A DNA stretch of 64,000 bases from Epiperipatus broadwayi (GCA_028023455.1 JAQFVV010000036.1:9536719-9600718); one strand, 5' to 3'; numbered from the stretch's first letter, positions 10,786-22,821 are shown. Notes: generated by a model from the sequence alone, not told the origin. Numbers and translations are program-made.

Positions 10786-11048
10786 TCCAATCAGTGATTA
10801 TAAACCCTCTACAACTGTCTTTCTAGCTTTTAACACCCAGTAGATGACTTGTATTGATCAAGTCAACTATCGGTATATTAATATTTAAATTTTTTAACAT
10901 GGTTGAATTTGCAAAATGTCTTTTATATATGCAACCCATGAAAATCTTCATATCAACATTCATATATATATATATATATGTATTTATATAACTGAATATT
11001 TTTAAATACAGTAACTAAATAATTAAAAAATGTTATTCACTTAGGAGA

Positions 11049-11078
11049 GCTTTCAATTATCTAAGTAATCTTTGTCAA
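11049..11078 (-). ncRNA. degenerate hammerhead-like hairpin at a Penelope 3' end
   Basis: Minus strand: TTGACAA, stem II of GATTA and TAATT around CTTAGA, then GAAAGC. It aligns with the better core at 2220-2245 but the CTGACGA block has two changes, so activity is unlikely. Confidence 0.4.
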
Positions 11079-11339
11079 CTAAAGCTCTGAAATACTAACT
11101 TTTCCACAATTCCATGGTCTTAATGTTTGCTGCTTGCCTGTTAATTAAGTCATGTTTATATTTGTATATTAGCATAGCTTTCTTTATTTTTCTTTTATTG
11201 TTATGTTTTTCAATTTGTAATATTTTTACATTATTAAAATTTAAGTCAAAATCATAAATACATGATTTATTATGGCCGTAAAAAAACAGATGCTGAAATA
11301 TTATTATCTACTATGCAATTTTGTTATGATTTCTGAACT

Positions 11340-11460
11340 CATTTTAATAATAGCAAGTGTTTTTTTAGTTTTTTTCCAATGTACATCTTGATTTACCTAT
11401 ATATTTACAGCCACACCTACATATCCATTTATAAATGACACAATTTTTATTTATAAATGA
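11340..11460 (-). pseudogene. GIY-YIG endonuclease core of the minus-strand element
   Basis: Minus-strand translation gives NCVIYKWICRCGCKYIGKS then RCTLEKN before a stop. The spacing I-Y-x2-I-C-x-C-G-C-x-Y-I-G fits the PLE endonuclease and matches the 1.86-kb copy closely. Confidence 0.75.
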
Positions 11461-11555
11461 GGTTTTATCTTTGGAGTTATTTATTAATTTGTTTAATGTA
11501 AGATGTGTATAAAATGCAATATTATATAGACCCTTATAACTTTTTCTTATAAAAT

Positions 11556-11669
11556 TTACTTGATCATTTGAAGTATATGGGATTGATATCCATATATTTT
11601 ATTAGCAGGAGAATCAATATTATAATTAAAATTTTTATTCTTATATTTTGTATTAAAATCTCTAATAAC

Positions 11670-11755
<86 letters not shown>

Positions 11756-12178
11756 TATAATTGTAAGCAACATTTAACAATTCATTTGAATATAGTTCAA
11801 TATTTTTGCCTTTATTCGAAGAATATTTGCAATGACTATTATTTCTAAATAAGAAGGACTTCAAATCTGTCATTTTGTGTGACATTGGCACTTTTGATTT
11901 ACATGAAGTATAACCTCTTTTTACTATTGGTTTAATGGTCATATAGTAATCCAGCATGCATTGATTTCTAGTTATTTTAAGATCAAGAAACTGAACGCAC
12001 ATTAAATCTTCTTCAGGTTTTTATTCATCTTAGGCCTTTTAAACCATTTAATTCTTTAAACAGCTCATTAATTGTATTTTCTTTATCACATACAAAAATA
12101 TCATCAACATATCGATAATGTACAGTAATATTTTTTTGATAATATTCCTTTTCAAAATATTTTCTTCCTGTGTAGATA
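11556..12178 (-). pseudogene. Penelope-like reverse transcriptase C-terminal part, broken
   Basis: On the minus strand HYRYVDDIFVC (near 12,125-12,090) holds the YVDD catalytic motif. After a stop the frame from 12,002 gives VQFLDLKI and VKRGYTSCKSKVPMSHKM, aligning with the FLDLQI and RGYIHFKSRVP blocks of the copy at 0.8 kb. The frame is then distended by a long Ile-Tyr run encoded by (TA)n before resuming with NVIRDFNTKYKNKNF. The repeat expansion kept the frame open here, but the copy is still dead. Confidence 0.75.
11674..11752. repeat. (TA)n microsatellite inside a reverse transcriptase frame
   Basis: Two long TA runs separated by ATTATAATTATAA. They interrupt the PLE coding region. 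Confidence 0.95.
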
Positions 12179-12276
12179 TTATATATATATATATATATAT
12201 ATATAATATCTACACATTTATATATATATATATATAGATATATATATATATATTTATATATATATATATATATATA
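12170..12276. repeat. AT-centred palindrome and second (TA)n
   Basis: GTGTAGATATT (12,170-12,180) and its exact complement ending at 12,215 flank a (TA)n core; a second TA-rich block with internal symmetry follows to 12,276. It marks the 5' truncation point of the minus-strand PLE, mirroring the palindrome at 711-781. Confidence 0.9.
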
Positions 12277-12339
12277 AATCATATGGTTATTTCTGGGAGC
12301 TTCCATGTAATAAAAATGTAGTAGACAAAATATGTGGTG

Positions 12340-12369
12340 TTTCAGTATAATAAAAAGTACTTTCTTCAG
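12340..12369 (-). ncRNA. hammerhead-ribozyme-like core, left arm
   Basis: Minus strand: CTGAAGA, then AGTA and TACT pairing around a ten-base loop, then GAAAC. The N7 position of the core is variable in hammerheads, so CTGAAGA is allowed. The equivalent site in the right arm (about 13,498-13,540) is decayed. Confidence 0.5.
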
Positions 12370-13025
12370 TGCTGCTTTTTTCTCAAATCATAAGAATGTG
12401 TATGGTAATATTTAAAATTGATTTTTTTTTAATTTGCTATTTTCTTCTCAATCTCAAATTCTATTGGTTGAGAAGTTTTAAACAATATTTTATCCTCCAA
12501 TAGCGTTTTCCAAATATTGTTAATTTTCTTTAATTCACTCTTTTCATTTATATTCTTAGGCCTTTTTTAAAATCTCTATATCTTCCCTTAGCAATTTCTA
12601 GTCATATTTTGAATTTTTACCAGAAGATGTATTTTATTAAAATTGATGTCATGATTAGTAGATTTTTCTCTAACCGCTTTAATATATTCATCCTTTCTTA
12701 TGTTTTTTGTATGATTGTTCTGTCTAATGCATGAATGTAAACTAACTTCACATAGAAGTTTATATACACCATGAGACTCTGAAGAAATTTTATCTTTAGG
12801 GCATGAAAGTACTTCATTATTTTTTTAATGTAATATAACTTGTGTCGATATTATTTTTCTTTAAAACATTTTGAATTTTATCACTTATTCTAATTTATAT
12901 ATGTATGAACAGTTTTAATTTTTGAAATATTCTGATATATATAAATAGAGTAAATGATAAAATTGGTAATCTTTAAAAGCAAATAATATCAGTACAATTT
13001 ATACTACATTTAAAAAAATAATGAA

Positions 13026-13330
13026 GTATTTCCATGTCCTAAAAATAAAATTCCTTTGGAGACTCTTGGCGTATACAAAATTCCATGTCGATTTTGTTTA
13101 CATTCATATATTGGACTGACCAATCTTAGAATAAACATAAAAAAGGAAGAACACCTTTTGGCAGTTAGTGAAACTTCTAATTCATCAGTCATTTATTCAC
13201 TCATTAAGTTATCTAACCATGATAAAATTTTAATAAAACACATATGCTGTCAAAAATTGAACAATATGACCAGAAACTACTTAGGGAGCTATAGAGATTT
13301 TAAAAATATCTAAGAGCATAAACGAACAGT
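13026..13330 (+). pseudogene. GIY-YIG endonuclease, C-terminal part of a Penelope-like element
   Basis: From 13,056 the frame reads LGVYKIPCRFCLHSYIGLTN, then EEHLLAVSE, then a block ending YLGSYRDFKNI at 13,313. It contains the full G-V-Y-x-I-P-C-x2-C-x4-Y-I-G catalytic entry and the E-H pair, and is the best-preserved endonuclease core in the window. No RT is attached, so the copy is 5'-truncated. Confidence 0.8.
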
Positions 13331-13565
13331 GTGAATTAAAGAAAATTAACAATATTTGATGTAACGTTATTGGAGGATAAAATATTTGTTTAAAACTTCT
13401 CAAACAATAGAATTTGGAAAAGATGAGAAAATAACAAAGAAAAAATAACAATTTTAAATCTCACCATACCCATTCTTATGATTTGAAAAAAAGAAACTCC
13501 GAGAAAGCACTTGTTATTGTAGTAAAACGTCAGATATTTAACTGTTATATTTTTTATTATAGGAA

Positions 13566-15100
13566 ATAATACTATGAATTCATTTATCCATAAGAATATT
13601 AAAATTAATATATTGTAACGGTTGCAAATGTGTTAACTCAACGCGATACACAGCCTGGGTAAAGTACCTCGAATCCACCCATATGCGAGATAAAAGATAA
13701 AGAATACTTATGGATTCTGCCCTATTTACCCACTCTCTAAATCTACAAACTAATTAACAACATTTTCGAGGCAAGCGATTAATCTTTTCCACACTCTGGC
13801 CCACTAGCATCAACAGTAGAGCATGGGCCTCAACTAATTCGTATGTCTAACTCTAATTATTAACTTTAATTAGACTATCTATTTATTTAAATATAAAATG
13901 GTATGTGACCTTGAGTCATCCGATAGCAGCACAATAATTAATTAGAAAATACCAACTTTAGAATGGAATACAGACGAACCACAGGCAGCTTAAATTCACA
14001 GATATATTTAATAAAACATTTTTGTAAGTTATCTAATGTCTCTGATTTTGATTTTATAAATTATTTAACACAAATTTCTATTCTGCTATTTATTATGCCT
14101 CTGTCAAGAGAACGGTATAGTTTATATACCAATCTAACAAATGTAAACGATTATCGATATGTGGGAGACGCTTTCCCAAGTTTGATATATAGGAATGGAA
14201 ATTTCTAAAGAGCTATGATAAACATAATTTTATTCTGATTAATTTTATTTTAAGAGAGAAAGGATTAACTCAAACTATAGGGACTGGTGGCAGAGAGAGT
14301 GACACATTTAAAATATAAATGGAGTGCAGTATTCACAAATAAATATTTCAAGATTTAAAATACATAAATTAATCAGATCGTGGTCAATCCACCATGATGT
14401 GGCTCAGACAAAGGAAAGTGAACAAAATCCAACATTCGATATTGCATTACTAGCATAGACTCAATTTACTTGCCCTGTTTCTGTGATGCCAAGAAATAAA
14501 GAGAGAATAGTCTGCGCCATTGGCAAACCAAAATATTTCAAATGAAAGTATGGGAATTGCCAAGGCTAGCTAAGCTTCACTTGCCCAGGTTCTTCCCATT
14601 TTAGCTTTCATATCCTGATAAGAAAATTACTGCCAGGGAAATTACTACGTGGTCTAGTTCTGATTTAGTAATCACTAAAGAACAAAAGACAAATAATCAA
14701 GTCAAATGCCGGAAAGGCAAAATATGAGTACTGGAGAATATATTTTAGTATTTTTAAAAATATAATTGTGTTGAGCTAAAAAGATTACATAAATGTATAC
14801 GGATTGACCAAGATCAGATGAACAAAAATAAAATAAGCATTAATTATTATTACGAATATTTGTAATTAGCAATACCTCCCCTACCTCTCTTCCCTCAACA
14901 CAAAATTCCACTAACATTTTAAATGACATTCTATTTCTCTCTTATTATTTAACATGAATATAATTATATAAATCCCCTCCCTTACACTCTTTAAAAATGA
15001 AATAATTTAACTAAATGAACTCTCATACTTGAATCTCACGTCTCTCCACAACCAAATCATGTACGTATATATATAAAAAAGACACATAATATATAAAATG
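13566..15100. other. non-coding region with slightly higher G+C
   Basis: Starts with ATATTGTAACGGT at 13,612, which is matched in inverted form at 19,143-19,158. Frames such as 13,963-14,208 show no similarity to a known family. It could be the shell of an old LTR or DNA element without coding sequence. Confidence 0.4.
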
Positions 15101-15102
15101 GT

Positions 15103-15251
15103 TTCATCTCGACAAAACGAAGGTTGCTCTAAAATCTTCAGAGCTAGGGAATTATTTATTTTTATTTACCGACAAACGTTGGTCTACAAACGTTGGTCGG
15201 GAAATAGGCAGCAAAATATTTATTTGAGTAAAGGTTTTGTCGAGATGGAAC
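15103..15251. repeat. about 150-bp sequence with inverted ends
   Basis: ATCTCGACAAAAC near the left end and GTTTTGTCGAGAT near the right end are exact inverted repeats. Inside, ACAAACGTTGGTC is repeated in tandem. Looks like a tiny MITE; no target duplication is obvious. Confidence 0.5.
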
Positions 15252-18200
15252 AAAATTGGCATATATTCATTTCATTTTAAATAATTAATAATCATATTTT
15301 CTAAACTGCAATTAGAAGGAAGTTTAGCATTAAGAAGAGACATACTTTTAAAACAGAAAGAGAGCAAAGACATTAGTTTTTAAGTAATAGCAAATATATT
15401 TTTACAGAATATTAAATTAAATATTTTAAATTACATTATGGGGATCATACTTTAGAAGACATTACAATTAGCAGGATTTACATTATTGCATCACTGGAGT
15501 TTAGAATAAATTAGGCGGTTAGAAATAACAAATTGAAAACTTATTACCTAATTTATTATGAGTCCAAGTGTAAGTTGGAATCCCATGATGAAAACTGAAT
15601 TTCCACACAGGCATAGCGAGCTATGAATTGAATAAAAGAGTTCAACAGTTCATTTTTACTTGGTTTCTCTGACTAATGGTATTTTGATGATCATGTTTAG
15701 GACACGTGAGATGGGCAAGGTTGATACCGTACTTCGGAACATTTTTATCATTTTTAAAAATTTGATTGGTGTAGATTCGCTAGGCAATTGCTGACAAAAA
15801 TTGGGACTGGCTGGCTTCTATTGTTCTCTTTGGCTATTTATACCTTTTTCAATTATTTTCGGGAAATCCCCTTTTTCATATGCTCCAGGCTAAGCAGCAA
15901 TGTTGGAATACGTAAAGTATATTGGAATTGTATTCTTGAGACCAACTTTCCGATAAATCCAATGATTTAATTGTTTCAAATCTATTTTTAATTAAATGTA
16001 GATTTGCAAAATTTATATTTCAAATTATCATTTCTATTTTAATTTTACTTTAATTAGAAAATCCATTGCCATTTTTGTTAATGGATTTTCTTTTGTTTGA
16101 ACGCTACGGAATGTTAGTAAGGTTTATCGTGAAAGTAAATCTCCAGAATAAAATACTTAAAAAAATATTATATAAAAAATTTATATATTGATTTTTATAA
16201 AAGTTTCCATCTATAATTATATATATATGCAATTGCGTGTATATAAATCTATCTGGGCCCCTCTAATATTTATAGTAAAATATTTTAATAGAAAATTAAT
16301 ACTTTAATAACATATTTACTGGCCTAAAATTTAAATGCAGATAAAATGGCAGATGGAAAGTTTTACAAACATCGTGACACGCATGGATCAGGTTTGATCC
16401 TTGTCTAGTAATCTAGAAAGATGTGAAGCATAGATCTGGCTTATAGATCCATCTGCTTCAATATATATATATTGAAACAGTAAGGTCTGCTTTGCAGATC
16501 TTCGTTTCACCTTTTCTCCACCTACTTCCTACCCTCATACCTTAGTTTGAACCCCAATCTATCGTAGTGTGTCTGAAATACACTTATATACCGAAAATCC
16601 CACCTAATTTTAAACCATGAGCACAATGCTCGTATTATATATAACTTATTCCCAAATAAAATAAAATATTATGAATTATGTATTTGTTCACATAATTTAC
16701 ATTTATTAAAAAGTAAGTTATATAAGTCGTAATTGCGCACACACTATGATATCCATTTTAAAACATATCAAAATTATAAATTAGTAGTTATTTTGTTTGG
16801 ATCTATTTACAAATATATTACCGTCGTAATATATTTTGATTTAAAATAAAATTCATTTAGTAAATATTCGTTTAGTAGATAGATTCAAATATTACAATTT
16901 AAAATAAAATAATTTTCGTTTTATTTAATAAAAATCATCCCAAATATTTCTGTTAAAATAAATGAGGGACAATAGTTTAATTATATAAGTTTATCTAAAA
17001 ACAGCAGCTGTCCATTTAAGTTTTCTTTAATTAGTAGCAGTAATTTTAATTAAATCTAGTTTGTAATTCGAATGTCAACGGGGAAGTTAACAAAAGAAAT
17101 TAATTAATGTTGAATTCCTTTAGACATTCGGATAGATTTAATTACAGCAGATAAGTCCAATAATTTTGTAGCTCCAGGACAAATCTATTGTTAAATTTAC
17201 CATAAAAAGGATGTTTTTCTTTTGTTCTCCATTCTAAGCTTCTAAAGAATTCTGAGTTGTTCTAAAATTCTAATAATTTGCTAACCTTGACATGTCCGAG
17301 TAGAGATGTTTACGATGGCTATGTCCCCTCGGAATAGCCAGCCGCTGCTCAGTACCATCAGAAATTATCACACGGATCCCGGAACTGCTGCTGCCACTGC
17401 CAAAATATGAACATTCCAGATTTTGCTGCTGAATTATAAAACCTGCCGAACATCTACCTGCAAATGCTTCTCCAGAGGTAACCTAAATTAACCCAAGAGC
17501 TCTTGTGATTCCTAACTAACATGCTATAGCTATTTAACATTGTTTTCTTATATTTCACAACTTCATTGTGTATTTATTTTGTGTGTTTAAATATGCTCAA
17601 CATTTTGCTCTCTATCCTTGGGTTAATATTTTCTATTTATAAAGCTTTCTTTTATTTTATTATGATAATGTGTCAGAATCGTCTTTGACCGAGTGAACTA
17701 TTCCCTCTATTGAAAATAAGACGCCGCTATTAAGGCATATTTTAAATTTATAATTTTCCAATTTTATTGTCTTGCAAATCACTCATTCGAGGGCGATTCT
17801 TTTCTTTAATGTAACATAATCACATAGTTTAAAATCTACATGTTATTGATTTTAATCTAATATAAGAGTATGTGCAAAGTCAATGATTAAATGTGTCCCC
17901 AAATGCATGATTGCATATATAAATCTATACTTACTTTTCAAACCCGCAAGCATGCATTTTCCTATTTTAATTACCGTGTTCTACTTTCGTTATAAAGTTC
18001 ATCATTGACGTCGAGAATGTGCGGACCCTCTTAAATGAATTTCGGGGAATTTGATTGGGCATTTCTCTTAATCCAAGTAAAACCCATTTAGTATGTTTTT
18101 ATATACACTAGTCTCATATTGCTGGTACATGAATTGGTTGTTGAGACTGCTTTGTTTTATTTTTCCAAGGATTCTTTACACGGCAAAGTCCGTTCTTTTT

Positions 18201-19160
18201 GCTTATTGCAAGTTTCCAGGCAGAGGGTGTTCACCAATGACACCCCTGGGAATTAAACGCAATCGTCACACAGTCGCTAAGTTTCAGCTGTTCGTCAAAA
18301 TACTTTCCTATGGGTTAGCGGCGAGATGCCCTCCATAATTATTCCGGATCTTCAATATTGTTTCATTTTATATTTATTTTACAAAGCATCCATGACTTAA
18401 ATGAGTCACACCCTCCAACTTTATAAATTCACTATCAGCAATACTGACCTCCCAATACAAATCTAGTATTATTCTCAAATAAATGCTTTGATCCCATTCC
18501 CACGTTTGCTTAGTAAGCTTTAGTCCGTTACTATTCTCGAAATCAATAAATATTTTAGAACATTTAATTTCAAATATTGTCTTAAACTTGTCTATTTACT
18601 CAAAGCACCTCACACATGTTCCTATCTTGTAAAGCACATTATCGTAACACTATTAGCCCAAGGAATAGAAGATATCACTCTGTTTTAAAACCTTTTTGTC
18701 ATTACTGAAATATAAATGCCAGCAATTATTTAATACGCATCCCTGTCTCATATAAGCAGACAGTGGCGTTTTATATATATATATTTATATAAATAAATTG
18801 TGTGAAATTATTTAAAACTAAATTTTATCTCTTATTTTATTTGATTCCTATCACTGTCTCAGTCTATATATATATATATTTTCTGCATTTCTTTTATAAA
18901 TCCATAGACGTTAATTAGCCACCCAAACTTATCTTAGTATAGAGTCTTTTGTTTTTCCCTGACCACCAGGCACCGGTAAAAGGTTATACTAGTTGTAGCA
19001 TCAGATGCATTATCACATAGGTGGCGCTGTGAAATTTGGACTTTAGATTCAACTTAGTATATCTAGAAGGCAACCCCTCCTAGAATGTTCAGTTTAGTGT
19101 CTGGGGTTTGAATTATGCAGTGTGTTAGCGAGATAGACGATTCTGACCGTTACAATATAT
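15252..19160. other. non-coding region, mixed composition
   Basis: Contains more unique-looking, less AT-rich DNA (for example 17,300-17,500 and 18,200-18,340), an AT-centred hairpin at 16,457-16,483, and a pair of inverted blocks at 17,051-17,146 (CGAATGTC against GACATTCG with flanking AATTAAATCT). It ends with ACCGTTACAATAT. I see no exon, tRNA or transposon protein. Confidence 0.45.
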
Positions 19161-19371
19161 ATATATATTCTGAAATCATTAAGGGGATTCTTATCTTATT
19201 GATATTTTAGACTTAGCAAATGAATTTTGTTTCATAAATACTATGTCGGATACAGATATGGGTATGCCATTTTCACTCTCCTAGTATAATCTGTTTTAGT
19301 TCATTGGAAAAATCATTTGAATGTCTTTGTGGATTATCATCACACATGTAATTAATTTTATAATGTATATA
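19161..19371. other. short AT-rich gap
   Basis: Nothing recognised. Confidence 0.4.
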
Positions 19372-19992
19372 ATATAATCTTATAATTAAATATTAGTAAA
19401 TACAGTAATCACTTACTTTGAAAAGACAAAAATATATAATCTTTACTAAGGAGCGCTTTCGACAGATGATTCTCTAATCTTTGTCAACTAGTTCTTTGAA
19501 ATGTCAACCTTCCCATCATTCCATGATCTTAACATTAGCTGCCTGCATATTTATTAAGTCTTGCCTGTATTTATATATTATCATGACTTCCTTTTTCTTT
19601 TCTTGTTATTTTTATCAGTTTGCAATATTTTTACATTATTATAATTGAAATTAAAACCGTATAAACTTCCATTTTTTACAACCATAATAAATTATGTATA
19701 TATGGTTCTAATTTCCATTATAATAATGTAAAAATATTGCAAACTGAAAGAAATAACAAAATGAAAATAAAAAAAGCTATACTAATATATAAATACAGGC
19801 AAGACTTAATCAGTAGGCAGGCAGCTAATGTTAAAATCACGGAATTATGGGAAGGTGAACTTTCAATGAACTAGTTGACAAATATTACGAGAATAGGCAA
19901 AAGTGCTCCTAAGTAAAAATTATATTTCTTTTGTCCTTTTCAAAAAAAAAATTGATTTCTGTATTTGCTAATATTTAAATATAAGATTATTT
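19372..19992. mobile_element. inverted dimer of Penelope-like 3' ends
   Basis: Left arm 19,372-19,690 and right arm 19,700-19,992 are reverse complements: the GCAATATTTTTACATTATTATA block, AGGCAAGACTTAAT, and ACTAGTTGACAAA/TTTGTCAACTAG. Each arm covers the terminal basic helix of the endonuclease plus the 3' end of the family seen at 2.2 and 11.1 kb; the right arm translates to KKAILIYKYRQD-like sequence. Each copy is truncated just after the GIY-YIG domain. The outer ends carry GAAAGCGCTC-type motifs. Confidence 0.85.
19457..19487 (-). ncRNA. degenerate hammerhead-like hairpin, left arm
   Basis: Minus strand: TTGACAA, a stem with AGAT and ATCT, then CGAAAGCGCTC. The AGCGCT palindrome followed by C would serve as a minimal stem III and cleavage base. 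The CTGANGA box carries changes, so this is called a relic. Confidence 0.4.
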
Positions 19993-20905
19993 ATATTTCT
20001 TTGAAGAAATACAGCCTTCGATTTATAACATTATTACATATATAATAACCTATAAAACGGCAACCATCAGTTCTCAAGATTTTGTTTATATTCGAGAGCA
20101 AAAGACACCGTTTAAGACATATAATTTATGTGGAAATGTGAATACTAAACTAACCTGTAATGGATATATAATCTATTTCTAAATAACATAAATATTAATA
20201 TTACTTTATATTGAAATAATATATAAAATTCGAAATAAATAAATTTCTCAGAGTATATAGTATGTGTGTGCTACTATTCTTAATATATTGTAAGCAAATA
20301 TTTTCTAATATATTTCTTACTCAAAGACCCATAAATTAATCTGTATTTAATCTGAGACTAGCAATTTTATAAATGATGTTATTTAATGGTTTATAACTCA
20401 GAGTTATGAGGCAATTGTAAAGATTTATATAAAATAAGGAAATAAATGTATAAATGCAATTTTATTCATTACAATAGAGAACGATACATGTAAAGGGAAT
20501 TTTATGTACAGCATCTCACCCTAAACATTTGTATTTCAGATAGAAACAGTTACACCAAAGATGTATTCACAATCCAAATAGTTTTATATGCAATATAATA
20601 TCTTAAAATATGGCCTTTATTTCATAATGATGCAGTGATAGTGTTTTTTGAATAATGACAAAATAGAAATATTAAAATTAGCAATCGCTTTATTATATAA
20701 TACAAAATAAATTATAAACTAATAGTAATAAACTAATTAATTATAAAAAAAAAATATAGAAAATACTTAATAAATATTAATATTTGTTGCTTAAGTGTAA
20801 TTTAAGTTTGGGATATGAACGTGTATAGTATTAATGTTGTAAAAACACTAAGATTATGTCGGAGTAGGTTGCATATTATTTAAGCACATCCTCAATTTAA
20901 ATACT
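19993..20905. other. non-coding AT-rich stretch
   Basis: No recognisable gene or repeat. Confidence 0.5.
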
Positions 20906-20907
20906 GG

Positions 20908-21017
<110 letters not shown>

Positions 21018-21029
21018 TCAATTTATTCA

Positions 21030-21420
21030 ATTCAATTCAATTTATTCTATGAAATAAAACAAAGTACATAACAATTATTAAAAACTCCAAACAAGAAAAA
21101 TCTTATGTGTGGAATTTAAAAGTAAAAATAATAAATTAAATAAAAATTCAACCAAGAACTCAATGCCAACATTAATACATACTACACAACCACTGTCATA
21201 AATACTTATTGAAAAATACATAAGAAATATTATTCAAATCAATTGAACACTCATATATAAATTTATTAAATAACTTTGAACCAGAATAGACATATTGTCT
21301 TCTACTAGATTCCTTAACAAAATTTGTTAAACGTAATAGTAATTTATTAGAAAGAAGAGTACATAGAACATAGACTCCAGAATTCAGAAAAAGTTTAGCA
21401 TAAAATAATATCAAAAATAA
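21030..21420 (-). pseudogene. C-terminus of a non-LTR reverse transcriptase, with 3' UTR
   Basis: Minus-strand frame 21,414-21,196 includes LRLTNFVKESSRRQYVYSGS then KLFNKFIYEC and ends FFNKYL before a stop. The R-x-Y-V/F-Y-S-G-x-K-L-F/W-N signature near the end is typical of CR1/L2/jockey-group LINE C-termini. A TCAATTCAATTCAATTTATT stretch then leads into the TTA-repeat tail. Only the last tens of residues survive, a common 5' truncation. Clade not resolved. Confidence 0.5.
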
Positions 21421-21464
21421 CTATATATTGATATAAGTGACTTATATCAAATAAAACAAATTCA

Positions 21465-21630
<166 letters not shown>

Positions 21631-21639
21631 GAAGAAGAA

Positions 21640-22495
21640 AAAGAAGCAAATATAATAAAATTCACTAAGTAATCCATCGTTTATACTCCAACAGTTATAA
21701 AAATTAAAACGTATCCCAATGGAATATTTATATTTTCATAATATTCCATGTTCTTAGAAATTCATGGAAACATTATAACAAAAGATGTGAAGCACAATTA
21801 ATTTACTTTTGTAATTTAATCCTTATTAAAACTTTTTACAAAGATGAAGAAAATTCTATTAAGCACATTAGTTAATCCAATGTGAGTTATATTTACCACA
21901 TTAATTCTTTTAGAGCTTATTGATAGAATTGAATATTTGCACTTATGACCCATAATCCGTTAGCAGTATTAAGAAATTTGGCATTATCCATTTCTTTAAG
22001 TATTGCAGATGAATCTTAGTTTACACTACAAAGTAGTTTATTCCGTTTGAAATAACATTATAACTTTATATCCAAAAGATTAGCATTATGCATTCTTTCC
22101 TTTAAAGTATTTTATTAATCCATTAGTTTAACGACAATTAATTCTTGTTGTTAAATAATTTAGGTTGTTTATATTATATCCGACCAAGCAATCAGCTGTA
22201 ATCCACAAACAAATTGATTCCATTGATTTTTCATTCAAGTCCAGCATTTCATCAAACTACAAAGTTTATGATGGTCTATTTGAGCTGGAACTTATTATTT
22301 AATTTTTTTCTTGTAATAATTCATGATGAGTAATCTATAACACTGAAACAGAATTTTCACATTTTTTGAAGAAAAAAGAAAAGCCGTTTCACGATTATTT
22401 TAAGTAGATATAAGCAATTTGATAGACATAATTTTATAAAGATATAAATTATTTTACCATAACTTTAAAAAAAAAATACCGATTTGATTAAAATT
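21640..22495. other. non-coding AT-rich stretch
   Basis: No recognisable gene or repeat. Confidence 0.5.
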
Positions 22496-22509
22496 GTTCG
22501 ACAGTATTT

Positions 22510-22627
22510 TTTTTTCTTTTCCGTATGTCATAGCATCAGCGAGGCGAACCCGCAACAACCGTCTGCAACCAACTGCTTGCAAGGTTCATGCGCTGACCTC
22601 TCGGTTAATAACAACGCTTGACTGTTA
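22510..22627 (-). mobile_element. tRNA-derived SINE, minus strand
   Basis: Minus strand: ACCGAGAGGTCAGCGC (A box region), GGTTGCAGACGGTTG, a B-box-like GCGGGTTCGCC, GATGCTATGACATACGG and an A-rich tail. Same family as 4.5, 57.4 and 57.9 kb. Flanked by GACAGTATTT (22,500-22,509) and GACAATATTT (22,628-22,637), a probable target duplication with one change. Confidence 0.8.
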
Positions 22628-22821
22628 GACAATATTTCATGAATAAATTTATCAAGTTTCTATTAGCAGTTGACTTCAATAAAGGAAAGTTTTTTTGAAA
22701 TAATAATCAGTGACAGTTTCTTGTTTATTTCTTGTTTATTCTTTTCTTAGTCCGATGATGAGAATTTTCCAAGCTAAGACAAAATGCTTAGACTGAGTTG
22801 CTATATTCAATCATATGTGTA

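Larger units (their letters stand above)
10006..10925. mobile_element. inverted dimer of Penelope-like 3' ends
   Basis: Arms of about 450 bases, left 10,006-10,485 and right 10,490-10,925, are reverse complements of diverged sequence. Each carries a GIY-YIG endonuclease fragment at the centre and a 3' untranslated part at the outside, ending in the ATTAATATTTAAATTT block. The coding strands diverge from the centre, as at 4.7, 12.3 and 19.4 kb. The right arm has lost about 40 bases present in the left arm. Outer ends carry the hairpin GACTT/AAGTC followed by A-rich bases, a degenerate form of the 3' hammerhead-like motif. Confidence 0.85.
10975..12178 (-). mobile_element. Penelope-like element, 5'-truncated, minus strand
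   Basis: Reading leftward from 12,178: RT motif C, post-catalytic RT block, GIY-YIG endonuclease (11,450-11,350), terminal basic helix (11,260-11,100) and a 3' end with a hammerhead-like hairpin (11,049-11,078). It begins at RT motif C next to an AT-centred palindrome, so it is more truncated than the 0.8-kb copy, with which it shares family features. A (TA)n tract interrupts the coding region at 11,674-11,752. Confidence 0.8.
12300..13565. mobile_element. inverted dimer of Penelope-like 3' ends
   Basis: Left arm 12,300-12,960 and right arm 12,990-13,565 are reverse complements over most of their length: the TATTGGAGGATAAAATATT block, GTTTAAAACTTCTCAA, and ACATTCTTATGATTTGA all recur. The coding strands again diverge from the centre. 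The right arm keeps a readable endonuclease; the left arm has the same region with more changes. A hammerhead-like core ends the left arm at 12,340-12,369. Confidence 0.85.

Noticed and set aside
11568-12306. Ile-Tyr repeat proteins
   Set aside because: Produced by (TA)n tracts; only the flanking reverse transcriptase parts are meaningful.
18093-18338. 81-codon frame in less AT-rich DNA
   Set aside because: No recognisable domain, no splice or promoter context.
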